NCBI GenBank assembly: GCA_907163375.1
Contig: CAJQUW010007057.1
Coordinates: forward strand, 1-64,000
Source: Prostheceraeus crozeri
Taxonomy: Eukaryota > Platyhelminthes > Polycladida > Euryleptidae
DNA length: 64,000 bases
Reading direction: 5' to 3'
In this document: in pieces, positions 31,553-42,497 of the stretch
How positions within the stretch are numbered: the stretch's first letter is position 1
Layout: the number at the start of each line of letters is the position of its first letter
The notes under the pieces: generated by a model
What the model saw: the letters and a program-made list of their open reading frames with translations, nothing else
Told to the model about the DNA's origin: nothing
The model's database searches: none
Translations under genes and position numbers: made by a program

Positions 31553-33784
31553 ATGGCAAGTTCGTCGTCGGAGAACCTGCTCAGTACTCGAAGTGCAAGA
31601 ATTGTTTGTCCTATACTAGGTGCGCAAACACGCTTGGATGATCTCCGGCTACCGACAAAGGGTGATGTTCTCTTACATTATCAATGCGTTCGCTTTGACC
31701 TCACAAAAGATGAAGGCTCGTAAAAGGAACCGCAGGTCCAGGATATTCTACCAATTTGCTGTTTGGATATCAAGAAGATATGGAATTGTGCTACCATTCC
31801 AGTTATTACAGACGAAAGGATTATGTTCAAGTTGCGAGAGCTTCACAAGGAATACAATACTATTCTAAAGCAGCCAAAGGGACGAAAGGAATCCCAGGTT
31901 ACTTGAAGAGGTTGACACTATTCAAAAATGACTGTTCAAACTAATTTGACATTGCTGCTTGCAAGTGTCACATCAAAGATTCAAACAATAAATGTCATTG
32001 TGATCTATCTCGAAAGGTAAGCTATGAAAAGCTTGTGCTAAATACGAAAACAACTCTCCTCTAGCGTTTTATTTTATTCCTTGCAGGTTCCAACAGAAGA
32101 AAAGGCCTTTTTACATGATCAGAGGACAACCCGGCAGATTGTGATTGGCGCACTGGACCGATCGACAACGAGAAGGAGGAACCTACGATCTAAAAGAAAC
32201 GAGTATGAGAAAAGTCTAAGGTCACAGCCACAGTCTTCAAACGATTGTATCATGGATCTAGATATGGACTTGGACATTGATATGTCACTGTCGGCTGACA
32301 ATTCTGCTGATGAGGATGAAGCTGACATCTTGTGGCAGCCTCCACGTTGCGCATCGAGCCCTAAGTCGAATTCTGAACAATTCCGATTGCATCTTCCAAC
32401 AGTGGCTTTATGTGCTGATCGCTATAGCGTACCGGATCGCCAGACAGCTGCTCTTGTTAGTGCTACTCTGCAAGATGTGAGCCAAGGCGATTCAGATACT
32501 TCCTCTGTTATTGACAGATCAAAGATAAGAAGAGAACGGAGTATGCTGAGAACCAATCTGATTTCCAATGCATTTCATCAGCTGCGACAGAGAAGTTTAA
32601 GAGGTCTCTTCTTTGATGGAAGGAAGGATAAAACTTTATCCTGGGTAGAAGTTGAGGGCATTTCAAAGAAGGTCGTGTCAGCCGATGAGCACATCACACT
32701 ACTTGAAGAACCAGGATCTCATTATCTCGGCCACTTTACGGCAGAAAGCGGAAGCGCGATAACAATCAAGTCAGGAATTTTCGAATTTTTGACTGACGAA
32801 AATGATATTTCTCTGGAAGATGTGGTTGCTGTAGGTTATGATTCTACAAATGTCATTACCGGACAGAATGGTGGTGTAATTCGAATGATTGAGCGTTAGC
32901 TACAACATCCCGTTCAGTGGTTGATTTGTATGCTCCATATTAACGAGCTTCCTCTCCGACATTTGTTTCTACATCTCGATGGAGCCAGCACTGGTCCAGG
33001 CTCTTTCAGCGGTCCTCTCGGCAAATCCTTAAAGGACTGTGGAAGGAAGCCCATTGTTCTATTCGAGCCGATTCCATTCAACTTCAGTCTTGATTTTTCC
33101 CATGTCAGAGATCGATTGAGCATTGATCAAAAGTTTTTGTGGGATCTCTGACGTGGCATAGCGGACGGTGTCTGTTCCACAAATTTAGCCCATCGTGATC
33201 CAGGAAACTAGAGCCTGTCTCGATGGTTGACAATGGCAAACCGCATCCTGCGTCTATACGTCGCGACAGAAAGACCATCCACAAACCTTGTCATCCTCGC
33301 AAAATTCATCATGACAGTGTACGCTCCAGTCTGGTTTGAGACGAAGTGCATGCCGTCTTGCACTGACGGCGCGGGACATTTTTTCTCCCTTGTTGAGAAA
33401 TCAAGGTATTTGCCGCATGAGTTACGTGAAATCATTGATCCGGTTCTGAAGCGAAACGGATACTTCGCCCACCAGGAAAACATCCTCATCTCTATGATTT
33501 GTGATGTTGATGACAACATCAAAACCTTGGGATATCGCAGAATTGAAAAAGTCAGAGAAAACTCCGTGTTGCGTTCCCAAACAGCTGTGCGCACTTTCCA
33601 AGTTCCAGAAATAAATCTCGCAGCAAATAGTTATCATGAGTTGATCGACTGGACTGCCGAGTCACAGAGATACTCTCCTCCCATGGTGCCTGACGTCACG
33701 ATCCGTGAACTCGCGAAGGAGAGCTCTCCAGAGGATCTCGCAGAACACATGCCCTTGCCACCCTTGCCACTCACAGTCTGTTGA
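31553..33784 (+). pseudogene. Transposase-like gene of the long-TIR element, decayed
   Basis: The start MASSSSENLLSTRS lies just after an in-frame splice-acceptor-like TTTCCAG. Segments: RLDDLRLPTKGDVLLHYQ (to 31720), then in another frame EPQVQDILP...KKIWNCATIPV, then a third frame with the paired motif FDIAACKC...CHC (zinc-binding type) ending at donor AAG/GTAAGC (32017). After a 70-bp intron the frame from 32087 runs with the same phase to 33784, interrupted only by TAG 32897, TGA 33149 and TAG 33209. It contains RTTRQIVIGALD, VVAVGYDSTNV, CMLHINELPLRHLFLHLDG and ANRILRLYVATERPS. I recognise this as a family of repeat-associated 'uncharacterized' proteins of aphids and hydra; the Asp in AVGYD and later acids may form an RNase H-like centre. 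Confidence 0.65.
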
Positions 33785-34049
33785 GCGTGGAGTCAAAATG
33801 ACGACAGAGGCGGCTGCTTCGGTATGTGGAGGTGATCTTCGAAATGCGGTGATACAAACAAAGATTTTGTCTCGAAAGAAGATGGACAGGTTCAATACGA
33901 AGAAAGAGTTTAGACAGTAGCCAATTGAGGCAGTGTTTTGGATTTTTCTGAACTGTACATAGTAGAAAATTGTCTCTAGTCTACGTGAAGTCAGGCCTAC
34001 TGATTTCACGAGCATTGTCAGATATGCATTGTTACGAGAAATTGTACAG

Positions 34050-34619
34050 TTTTCAAACGCCAGGCTACATCATATTTTGACCTTAGGCAAAATCATTTCT
34101 AAAATGTTGCAATTTTTTGCTTTTTTGTAATTTTTTGGGACTTTTTTAATCTTAATGTGGGACCTGAAGAACTTGTTCAAATTTTCTCAAATTTTAGTAT
34201 GTTGTTGCTTCTGAAACAATAAGTGTTTTCAAACCCCAAGCTACGTCGCATTCAGATCTTATATATCACTAGATCTAAAAAACTGCAAAATTTTTGATTT
34301 TTTTGTCAATTTTGGGACTTTTTGACCTCAGTGTAGGACCTGAAGACCTTCTTCAAATCGTCTCAAATTTGAATATGTTGTTCATATAACCCAACAGAAT
34401 CATTCTAGACCCCAAGCTACTTTGAATTTTGAATTTCAAAAAAATCGAAAAAAATCGATTTTTAGGCCTACCTAATCATTTTCAAGCTCAGTGTGGGACC
34501 TCTAAACATCAACCAAAATCGATAAAATTTGGTGTGGCATCCTAAATTACCCGTTCACGTAGATTGAGACCCCAAGCATCTTCAAATTCGAAAAAAAGTT
34601 TTTTTCGCTCCACCCTAAT
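34050..34619. repeat. Right long TIR of the 30-34 kb transposon
   Basis: Inverted copy of 30181-30751. The fourth internal unit stops here at the TIR boundary, whereas on the left side it continues beyond the TIR to about 30822. Confidence 0.9.
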
Positions 34620-37023
34620 ACGTATTATATCCTGGAATCAAGCGATTCCAGCCACGCACTATTTATTTGTCGGAGGAAAGGTGAAAATCCTGTGCAAAAA
34701 TCCTGTGCTGAATTCGGCATTAATTTCAATCATTGTACTTCAGGTAAGACAAACCTATTCGTGTATTATAATTCTTAGTATAAATGTATGTTCTTGCTAA
34801 AACAAAATCCGTTCCTCCGACTTCACAATAATTTAGAGACTATTAAATAGGCTACTTACGTGTCCACTGGGCCCATATACCATAATGATGATAAACTTAA
34901 ATAAAATGCTCAACAACAAATGTATATCAACATTGAAATATTTATTTGCATTATGTTAAATGCATGCATGTTTAAAGCTGATATAACTGCATCTATAAAA
35001 TGTCTCTTCTTATTCATGGATGTACAACTAGATATGAGTCTTCCAGATATGAGTCTTCCAATGGTGAGCCTGGACATGGTGAAAATGTATTTTATCTGAT
35101 CTTCCATCCGACGCCAATCATCACTGATCAAACAAAGTGCTCATTTTTCATCTTCATCATTTCATCTCATTACTCATTTCATTCATCATACCATTCATCT
35201 GTAATGTTTATGCCAACATTGGCGTAATAAACGCTTTTTGACTTTTGACTTTGATTTTTTGTGCGCAGTGATTCGAACTTTTCGAATCAGAAGGAATCGT
35301 GGCGATCGAAGCATTTTTAAAATACGTTTGATTTAGTCAAACTATTGAGGTATGAACAATACCATACATTTTTGACATTTTTACGGAGTGAAACACTGAT
35401 GACAAGTTTTGATGTATGCCAGTTATATTTTCGGGACTCGTTATTAGCCATAACGGTTTAAATCAATTTGGAGTGGTGATATGAGGCATGAATATTATAC
35501 TGATTTAATTGCATAGAATAAGATGCTTATCATTTCTTTTTATTGTAGCCTGGTTCAAAGAAATGCTCATCGAAGTGGGTAGAATGACCACAAAGCTCGA
35601 TCATCTAACTGTGCTATAAGTCGTGCCAAGCCGGGTTGAGAGAGCGAATGAGACGGGCACCAGCATCTACATCAGCATCATCGGCACCTTTCACCACGAA
35701 AAAAATCTCTAGAAGAACTACTTGCATGTCTGTCACGACTGAATACAGATATGGATGAGAGAATGTGGTAAGTTGGCCATGGACAAGTCCATTTTTATTC
35801 AGAATTATGTAAAATCTCGATTTTTGAAGTGTGAATATTGTTTATCATTGGCCTATACATCTTGAAATTATTGCATGAAATTCGGCTTCATTTTACGTTT
35901 CAATTCCACCAAATTTTCCATGTATGGGCATGCGATTCTTTTAGATGACCATATGATTCCTAATTATAAATGCAGATGTTAAAAAAATGTTATAGAATAG
36001 TGGAAAACACGCAATTTAAAACTGCACTCTTATCGCAAATCGATACCGGTTATTGCGAAAGTTGTTAATTTGTAGTCCTTGTTGCCGATTTCCAATCTTA
36101 TGAGAGTATGTGGAAGCAGTCTACAGTTCTATTACCATGTCTGTGCAGTTCTCTTAACCCACTATTTTAAGTTTGTTTATAGAATATTTGCATTGGTGGA
36201 ACAGGAGGCATCCAAAATTTTGTCAAACTTGGTCACAATGGATTTAGAATAGACTTGATCTGTCACTGAGTGATAGCACAACACCACTGAGAAGTATCAC
36301 TTGACCCGTGGGATGAGGAATTGGTCATTTGGATAAGAAGTTTGTGCTGTGATCATGAGCTTCGTAGGATTGTTTTCTACACTGCAGCTACAGTGAACGG
36401 AGGAATTTTCTACAAACCAGAGGAATTTTACACATTCAACGGTTTTGAGACGGTCGTGAGACTGCACTTAGGAGCAAGAGAAGATCGCTGACGATGCAGC
36501 ACTCAAAGGTGTCAACAACAAAAATGTGGAGGGGAGATTAGAAGTAGTCGCAGGTACTTATGTACAGTTTCAGAATAGTTGGAATTTAAAATCGTCTATC
36601 TTCTCATTCTTACCTCTCTATGTTAATAAATATGTTATAAATGTCCTCTAAGTAGTCTTGCATCAAGTAATTGGAGCTCATAAATAATAGTATCAGTAAC
36701 ATCTAGTTGATATTCAGCGTTACATAAATATTGATACTGAATATGTACATGTATATTCAGAAAATGTATTCGTGTATTAGTTTGTGATGTTCAATTTTAG
36801 GAATATTAAGATTTGATCAAAATCTTCACCACTAGCATATTTGGACATCGCGCGCTTGTCTTAAATAACTATGTAATAATTGCCTATAGCCTATCATCAT
36901 AGATTTGGTGCGTCTGAGTGCGTCAGATGGTTCGAGTCCATCATTCTCTCGGCTCTACATGTAGGGCTGGCTTCAGAGAATTTGGAAGGGCGCTATGCTT
37001 GGATGCATCAATAATGGTATATA
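34620..37023. other. Intergenic; repeat fragments and one orphan coding-like stretch
   Basis: No complete gene. 35262-35325 matches 7530-7600 (dispersed repeat). 35030-35070 has a short tandem (GATATGAGTCTTCCA twice). 36301-36490 (+) is an open stretch of 60-odd codons with protein-like composition (DPWDEELVIWIRSL, VFYTAATVNGG) but no start codon and stops upstream, perhaps an eroded exon. A tRNA-like T arm is noted separately. Confidence 0.4.
36913..36942 (+). repeat. tRNA-like 3' half (variable arm and T arm)
   Basis: GATGG-TTCGAGT-CCATC forms a perfect T arm (36926-36942) with B-box GGTTCGAGTCC. TCTGA-GTGCG-TCAGA immediately before it can form a long variable arm as in Leu/Ser tRNAs. No matching 5' half or acceptor stem was found, so this is a relic or SINE piece. 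Confidence 0.4.
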
Positions 37024-37972
37024 CAGGGTTGGCAACAAAGTTTTGACCGATGCAAAATGACTATATTTTTTCATCAACAAATCGTATGAATTACATGTTT
37101 TACCAAAGCAATACCTACTACAACGCATGCACTATCATCTTCATTTCAATCTGATGGGCCGTTCCTCCCACTCGCATCGAGATTTTTACATCTGTTGATG
37201 ATTATGAGTAATGATATTTTTATAATTTTTTTAGTTGAATAATTTATCAATTCTATTAAGACCCACGTTTCTAGCAGAGAGAAAGCAAAAAAATCCAAAA
37301 AAGCAAGCCGTTGCAATTGACTCATCATTTTGTGCCAGGTGTTGGAAATAATTTCCATCGGCATCGATGCACCTTTGCCATCTACTTGGCAGTAAATGGA
37401 AGGCTTTTGCGAAAAACGATCTGTCTTTCGAATCGAACCAACGGTTCACTTCCCTCATCACTTCTTCGGCATTCCTAAAATTTATGCCTTTTAATGAACT
37501 CTTCATCGGAGAAAACAGATAATAGTACGATGGAGACAAGTCCGGCGAATAGGAAGGATGATCCAACACACTAAGTCCGAGATCGGCTAACTTTCTTCTC
37601 GTTACAGCTGAAGTGTGAGGTCTAGCATTGTCTTGTAAAAAACAGAAGCCACTAAGGTCAGCACGACGTCTTGTGTGGTCATTATTTGGACGTGAACAAA
37701 TAAATTATTCATAATCATTCATTAATGATGAACACGTCTGTCTATGTGCCTTCAGTTTGAAATGATACATTTATTAGATATCTGACAATACTTTGTGATT
37801 TCAATAATTAACCCATTTCAAAATGGAAGAAAATATCGCATCATACTAAAACAGGTCTTGTAATGCTCGCTATGATACCGGTATTGAGTTCGTAAAGTAT
37901 CAACTGTATACGATGAAGTAATAAAGAGAAATAGGCGGTTTTCCCTCGGTCAAAACTTAGTTGCCAAGCCTA
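37024..37972. mobile_element. Mariner-type transposon remnant, 949 bp
   Basis: TIRs CAGGGTTGGCAACAAAGTTT (left) and, inverted, TAGGCTTGGCAACTAAGTTT (right), flanked by TA on both sides (37022-37023, 37973-37974). The length is under that of full mariners (about 1.3 kb), and the N-terminal coding part is gone. Confidence 0.8.
37231..37690 (-). pseudogene. Mariner transposase C-terminal half, catalytic Asp lost
   Basis: The minus strand shows LQDNARPHTSAV (second catalytic Asp), then LDHPSYSPDLSPSYYYLF. Active mariners have PSDYHLF here; the third catalytic Asp has become Tyr. The remainder (KSSLKGINFRNAEEVMREVN, LPSRWQRCIDADGNYF) follows the family closely to the C-terminus, then a non-homologous tail to the stop at 37231. 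The helix-turn-helix DNA-binding half and the first Asp are absent. Nonfunctional. Confidence 0.75.
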
Positions 37973-37974
37973 TA

Positions 37975-39201
37975 GATATCTTGTCCTAACTGGTCACATA
38001 AACTCGCCATTACCCGTCCCAAAAAGTCATGCCTTGAGACGACTCGCTAGCGGACATTTTACACCAGCTGAGACGTGCTTTCTGTGACGAGCTGAGCCGT
38101 TTTCAGTCGTGATAAGTCGTCTCAATGCTGCCGAGACTTAGTCTCCCAGATTCTGGAAAAATATGTACTCATGTATAAAAATGTGTGAGGAGTCGACCTT
38201 TATCTTATTCGTTTCTTAAAACTCTGCATCCTACAGAACGCAGAGTCAGTCCATTTAATATACATTTTAACTAAACTTTTCGGTATTTAAGTCAATCGCA
38301 TGTATGAAAATGAAAGACTACAGGCGCAGAAAGAGGAGAAATTCTGTTAGCGTGTATATTTCCTTTCGCGATTCCTCACGACCATCATGCTACTGTAGAT
38401 CTTTGTAAAAGGACTCATAATACGGAATATCATGCGAGCTTTTTCAAGTAGAACAGTGCTGGAACGGTGCGCCACTTAGCTAGCACCGGTCAACTAGTGT
38501 CGTCTGTGATGATATATTAGTATTTTGCGAGCCTAGTATCAACATGATAAGCCTACTACAGACAGGTCCTTGCATGAAATATTCCCACCAACCGATGCGA
38601 GCGGATAACCTACTTCCATATTTTATTGTTCGTGCGATACCGGTACCTAATCAATCTGAAAGGAAACAGGTCCATGCAGTAGGCCTAAGTACACACATTC
38701 GTTTGAAAATGGACTAGGACATCTACGTGTGCGAGGATAAAATACAGAAATTTCAACCTGGCATGTTTTCATTACTTAAGATTACAAGCCTCTGCTTCGG
38801 TAACGATCATGTTAAATCAAGTTAGGGTAGCAATAATGTGAATGTCCACTTTGCATTCATACTATGCCATAATTTTCTTTAGAAATCATAACTGATTAAT
38901 ATCACATCCTGCATGATACTTCAACAAATTTTGTATCAAAGCACACAACACCGCTACAAAGATGTCATTCTCTTCTAGTGGAATATGTCAAATTTTTGTG
39001 AGAATTCCCATAATTAAAATTGCTATTTCCATCACATGGGAAATCCCGCTCCCACGGAAAGTCTGAAGACACTTGATAAAATGAATGAGCTTTATAATCG
39101 TTCTAGCCCAAATCAAGGAATAAAGTTAATTGAGCGCAGTGATGAAATCACAAAATGGTATCCTCTTGCATTTAAGGTCCCTATGATTATATTTCACTAA
39201 A
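37975..39201. other. No gene recognised
   Basis: About 1.2 kb between mariner and piggyBac elements. No frame with domain features. Confidence 0.4.
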
Positions 39202-39205
39202 TTAA

Positions 39206-42200
39206 CCGTTTAGAGTCGGACATAAGAAGGCATGGTCAAATGTTGGTGGCAAGTGACAAAACGCTGCCAATGGGGTCTAAATAAGACTAATATGGTTAAT
39301 AATCAAAAGTTCAGTGTGTACTCTTCGAGATATAGCAATGTTCCACAAGTGGAACGTTGGACACTTAAGGGTGTGTGAATCTACATATTTTTTACCATGC
39401 TGATGATTTTTTTTCAATGGTTTATTTTCTTTTCTCGTAAATACAAATTATCGCCCATATAATATTTCCCCACATAGAATGCACACTTTCCAGGTTCCAA
39501 TATATTATAGATCAATATTTGCAGAACGTTTTTTTCAAGAAAACAATCAGGCGTATGTCTTTGTAAAACTGCAAAATGCGAACTACTGTGTGTGGAAATA
39601 TTCGAAGCAATTTTTGTGTAGTCTCTTATCGCATTTCGATCATTTCTTTTTTGTGTTCTTCTGGCACAAGTTGCACCCTGTGTCGTTGACTCGATGAAAT
39701 GGTTGACACCATCATAGCGAATGGAGCTTGAGGCTGGTGCCGTGGGACCTCCTAGGCGTCTGCGCTGTCCAATCGCATCATATTTCAGCAGAGCCATGAC
39801 CGACTGCCGTCTGAACTCCAGGTAGGTCATCGCGTGGTCATCCGTTGAGTACTGATGTATCCGCCAACTTGCGACGACCGCCACGTTCAAAGCGTTACTG
39901 AAATGGTTCCAGTACCACTTTCTCGTACGAAGCCTAATTGGGCGGTAGGAGCCCAAGAGACGGTCCATAACATCGGCACCTGCCATATACTGGTTGTATG
40001 AGCGAACCAACCTTGGCTGCGCAACGTCTTTCCTACGTTTCTCTTTCGTGCTCAATCGCTTCACCTTAGCAGTTGGAGTGGCTACTTCGAAGTTGCTTGC
40101 AATATTCACAACAGCATTATCCTTCCATTGGCACACGAATACTGTTCCATCAGAACGAAAATCAAAGGTGCCCTTTTCTTCATCATTTGTTTGTCAAGGG
40201 GACATCTGTTCATGCGATTCTCTCTTATGGTGTCAGTGGCTCTAATGCCTTTCGAAGATAAGTCAGAGAGTAATTTATGGCTGGTGAAAAAATTGTCAAA
40301 ATACACTGCATAATGCTCTGCTGCTTCCACCACATCCAGTAATTCCGCAACTACGCGGGACCCCATAGGATCTGGGGATTTCTCAGATTTTCCACTATAC
40401 AAAAGAAGACGAAACGGATATCCGTCGGGAGTATAGAGTGACCAAATCTTGTAGCCAAAGCGTATTGGCTTCCCCTTTATAAACATTCTTCCAAAATGAT
40501 GTCCATAGTAAGGTACCATGGATTCGTCAATACTCAAAAGTTCAGCAAAAACTCCAAATTGAGAAAATTGCTGGTTCAAATGATCATAGAGGGGTCTGAT
40601 TTTCGAATACTTATCTCCTGGTGTTAGACGATTATTATCAACAAAATGAATGTTGTGCTTGATTTTCTTGAAGCGGTCTGTGGACATGACTTGACTGACT
40701 AGATCAAAGCGCAAGTCTGATGCAGTCGTCCAATACGCATTTTCGAAGGGTAGAATATGGTATCCACTCAAAATCAAAATTCCCAAAAAGCGCAAGAGCT
40801 CATCCTCAGATACATTGAGCAGAGAACCTAAGATCAAATGCTCTTACAAAATTTAGACCCAGGATAGAATATTCGATTAAAAAGCGTCGCATTTTAGACA
40901 TGAGAATAGTGCACTTCAACTGATAAGTAGGCCTATATGTAATACAAGATGCGTAATGTTGAATATTTTTTATGAATTCGCGTCAATTTCGTTTATTTAC
41001 ATTTTTGGATTCTATTGACCACAAATAACTAGCAGACGGATAGTCTTGAAGTTTGAAATGTTCAAATTTAGTCTTTGGGATATTTTGTTTGATTGTACAT
41101 ACATACATGTACATTTGCATTAGATTTACCTGGTTTACATGTACGTGTACATAACATATATACACAACTAGCTCATAATTTCACCTTTTACCCCAGCTAA
41201 TCAGCAGTCGGTCGCAACCAGTCCTTTTTATCAATCCTTTATGTTCTTTCGTTTTTTAGTACAGAACAAAATGAAAAGGCACACATCATGCAGCTGCTAG
41301 CTATGTGTAGCACGTGCAATGCGTGCATAGGCCTATGTACATATCGTAGGCTTTTGCATGAGAAGCACGTGACTGTCTACTTAAAATATTTACGAAAGAA
41401 CATACATGTAATGCATTCAGACCCTAACCTTTCACAATATGTAGAATCGAAATTCGAAACAGAAAAAGTGGATGGGTGTAGTAGGTGTGGATTGGTCCCC
41501 GCTATTTACATTTGCATAGGCTACATGTAGGCCTTCTATCAATAAGATAACCATGTACATGTATAATGATGCGATTTAATGTACGTATAGTAACACAGAT
41601 AGGTACATGCTGATTACCTTTTTGAAGTGAATACCCATTGGTAAGTTGAGCCACTTCTTGTAACAATTCCTCCGTGAAAAAAAGTAGACAATATTCCAAT
41701 GGTGTCTTGCCAATCAATTCAGGATGAGCATCAGCTAATGAAGGTGGGCTGGAGGAGTCTTCAGCGAAATGACCTAAATATCAGCCTCGGCCTGCGACCT
41801 CGTCTGATATTTGTCATGTTACTTCATCGCTATAATACATTTGGTTAGCATCCGAGATGATTCCTCTTGAAAAACATGTAGGTTTCATCTAACCTGAAGT
41901 AGCAAACGTTCCACAAGTGGAACATACATACTAATTGCATTGCTGAGACAAGACAAATGATGAAAAGGATATGCCGACCTATGAATTAGTAAATTAGGAG
42001 TGTCGTCTTTATGTATACCGACTTGGGTGCATTGAACTGCAGGTTTTCATGTACAAAATGCGAGTTAAAAATTGGATCACCAAAAAGCACAAAAAAATCA
42101 AAATTTTGAAAAAATTGATAGACCGGAAATACCACTCCCAGTTTTTTTTCTCGCTTCGACTTGAAAAAACTATATAATTGATCGTGCTTGACTAAAACAC

Positions 42201-42289
42201 ATTTCATGATCATCGATTATGACAACCCTTATGCATCAAAATCACAATTCAAAAAATGTTCCACAAGTGGAACGTTGGACACTAAACGG
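39206..42289. mobile_element. piggyBac transposon, 3,084 bp, with TTAA duplication
   Basis: TTAA at 39202-39205 and 42290-42293 flank TIRs CCGTTTAGAGTCGGAC and, inverted, CCGTTTAGTGTCCAAC. The palindrome TTCCACAAGTGGAA occurs near both ends and once more inside (near 39346, 41912 and 42259), two of them followed by CGTTGGACACT. This is the classic layout of terminal plus subterminal repeats in piggyBac. Confidence 0.9.
39414..41790 (-). pseudogene. piggyBac transposase (DDE_Tnp_1_7), two exons, frameshifted
   Basis: Cuts and pastes at TTAA. Exon 1 (about 41605-41790) has the N-terminal signature LIGKTPLEYCLLFFTEELLQ and ends at a donor-like AAG/GTAATC. Exon 2 starts near 40850 after a TTTGTAAG acceptor. 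It continues with EDELLRFLGILILSGYHILP, AYWTTASDLRFDLVSQVMS, LLSIDESMVPYYG (first Asp) and HYAVYFDNFFTSHKLL (second Asp). Near 40120 a frameshift interrupts; the next frame (39414-40136) resumes with QWKDNAVVNIAS, YNQYMAGADVMDRLLGSYR (third Asp) and TRKWYWNHFSNALNVA. The cysteine-rich C-terminal domain is degraded (GATCARRTQKRN, then GKCAFYVG). TIRs are intact, so the element might still be moved in trans. Confidence 0.8.
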
Positions 42290-42497
42290 TTAAAGAGTGA
42301 TTTCTGGGACGAAACAAAATTCCCGGTCGATTTCCGGGGGCTAATTCGAAGTAATTTTCACAATCATGCTTTCATCGCCAGTTGAATCACAAAATACTTC
42401 TATACTCAAAATGTGCCTTTATTAGTATATTACTTGCTAAATCAACTCAAGTAGAGGGAACTGCACAACGATTTCTCTTACTAAAGATAATAATGGT

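Larger units (their letters stand above)
30181..34619. mobile_element. 4.4-kb DNA transposon with long structured TIRs, superfamily unassigned
   Basis: Bounded by the long inverted repeats, with one multi-exon transposase-like gene inside and a tRNA-like SINE piece between the left TIR and the gene. The exact end is ambiguous: a TA duplication fits if the TIR starts TTAGGGTG, but longer alternatives cannot be excluded. Long TIRs make me consider Sola-type elements; that is inference only. Confidence 0.8.

Noticed and set aside
33208-34015. Minus-strand frames opposite the long-TIR transposase
   Set aside because: Antisense shadows of a clearly coding plus strand.
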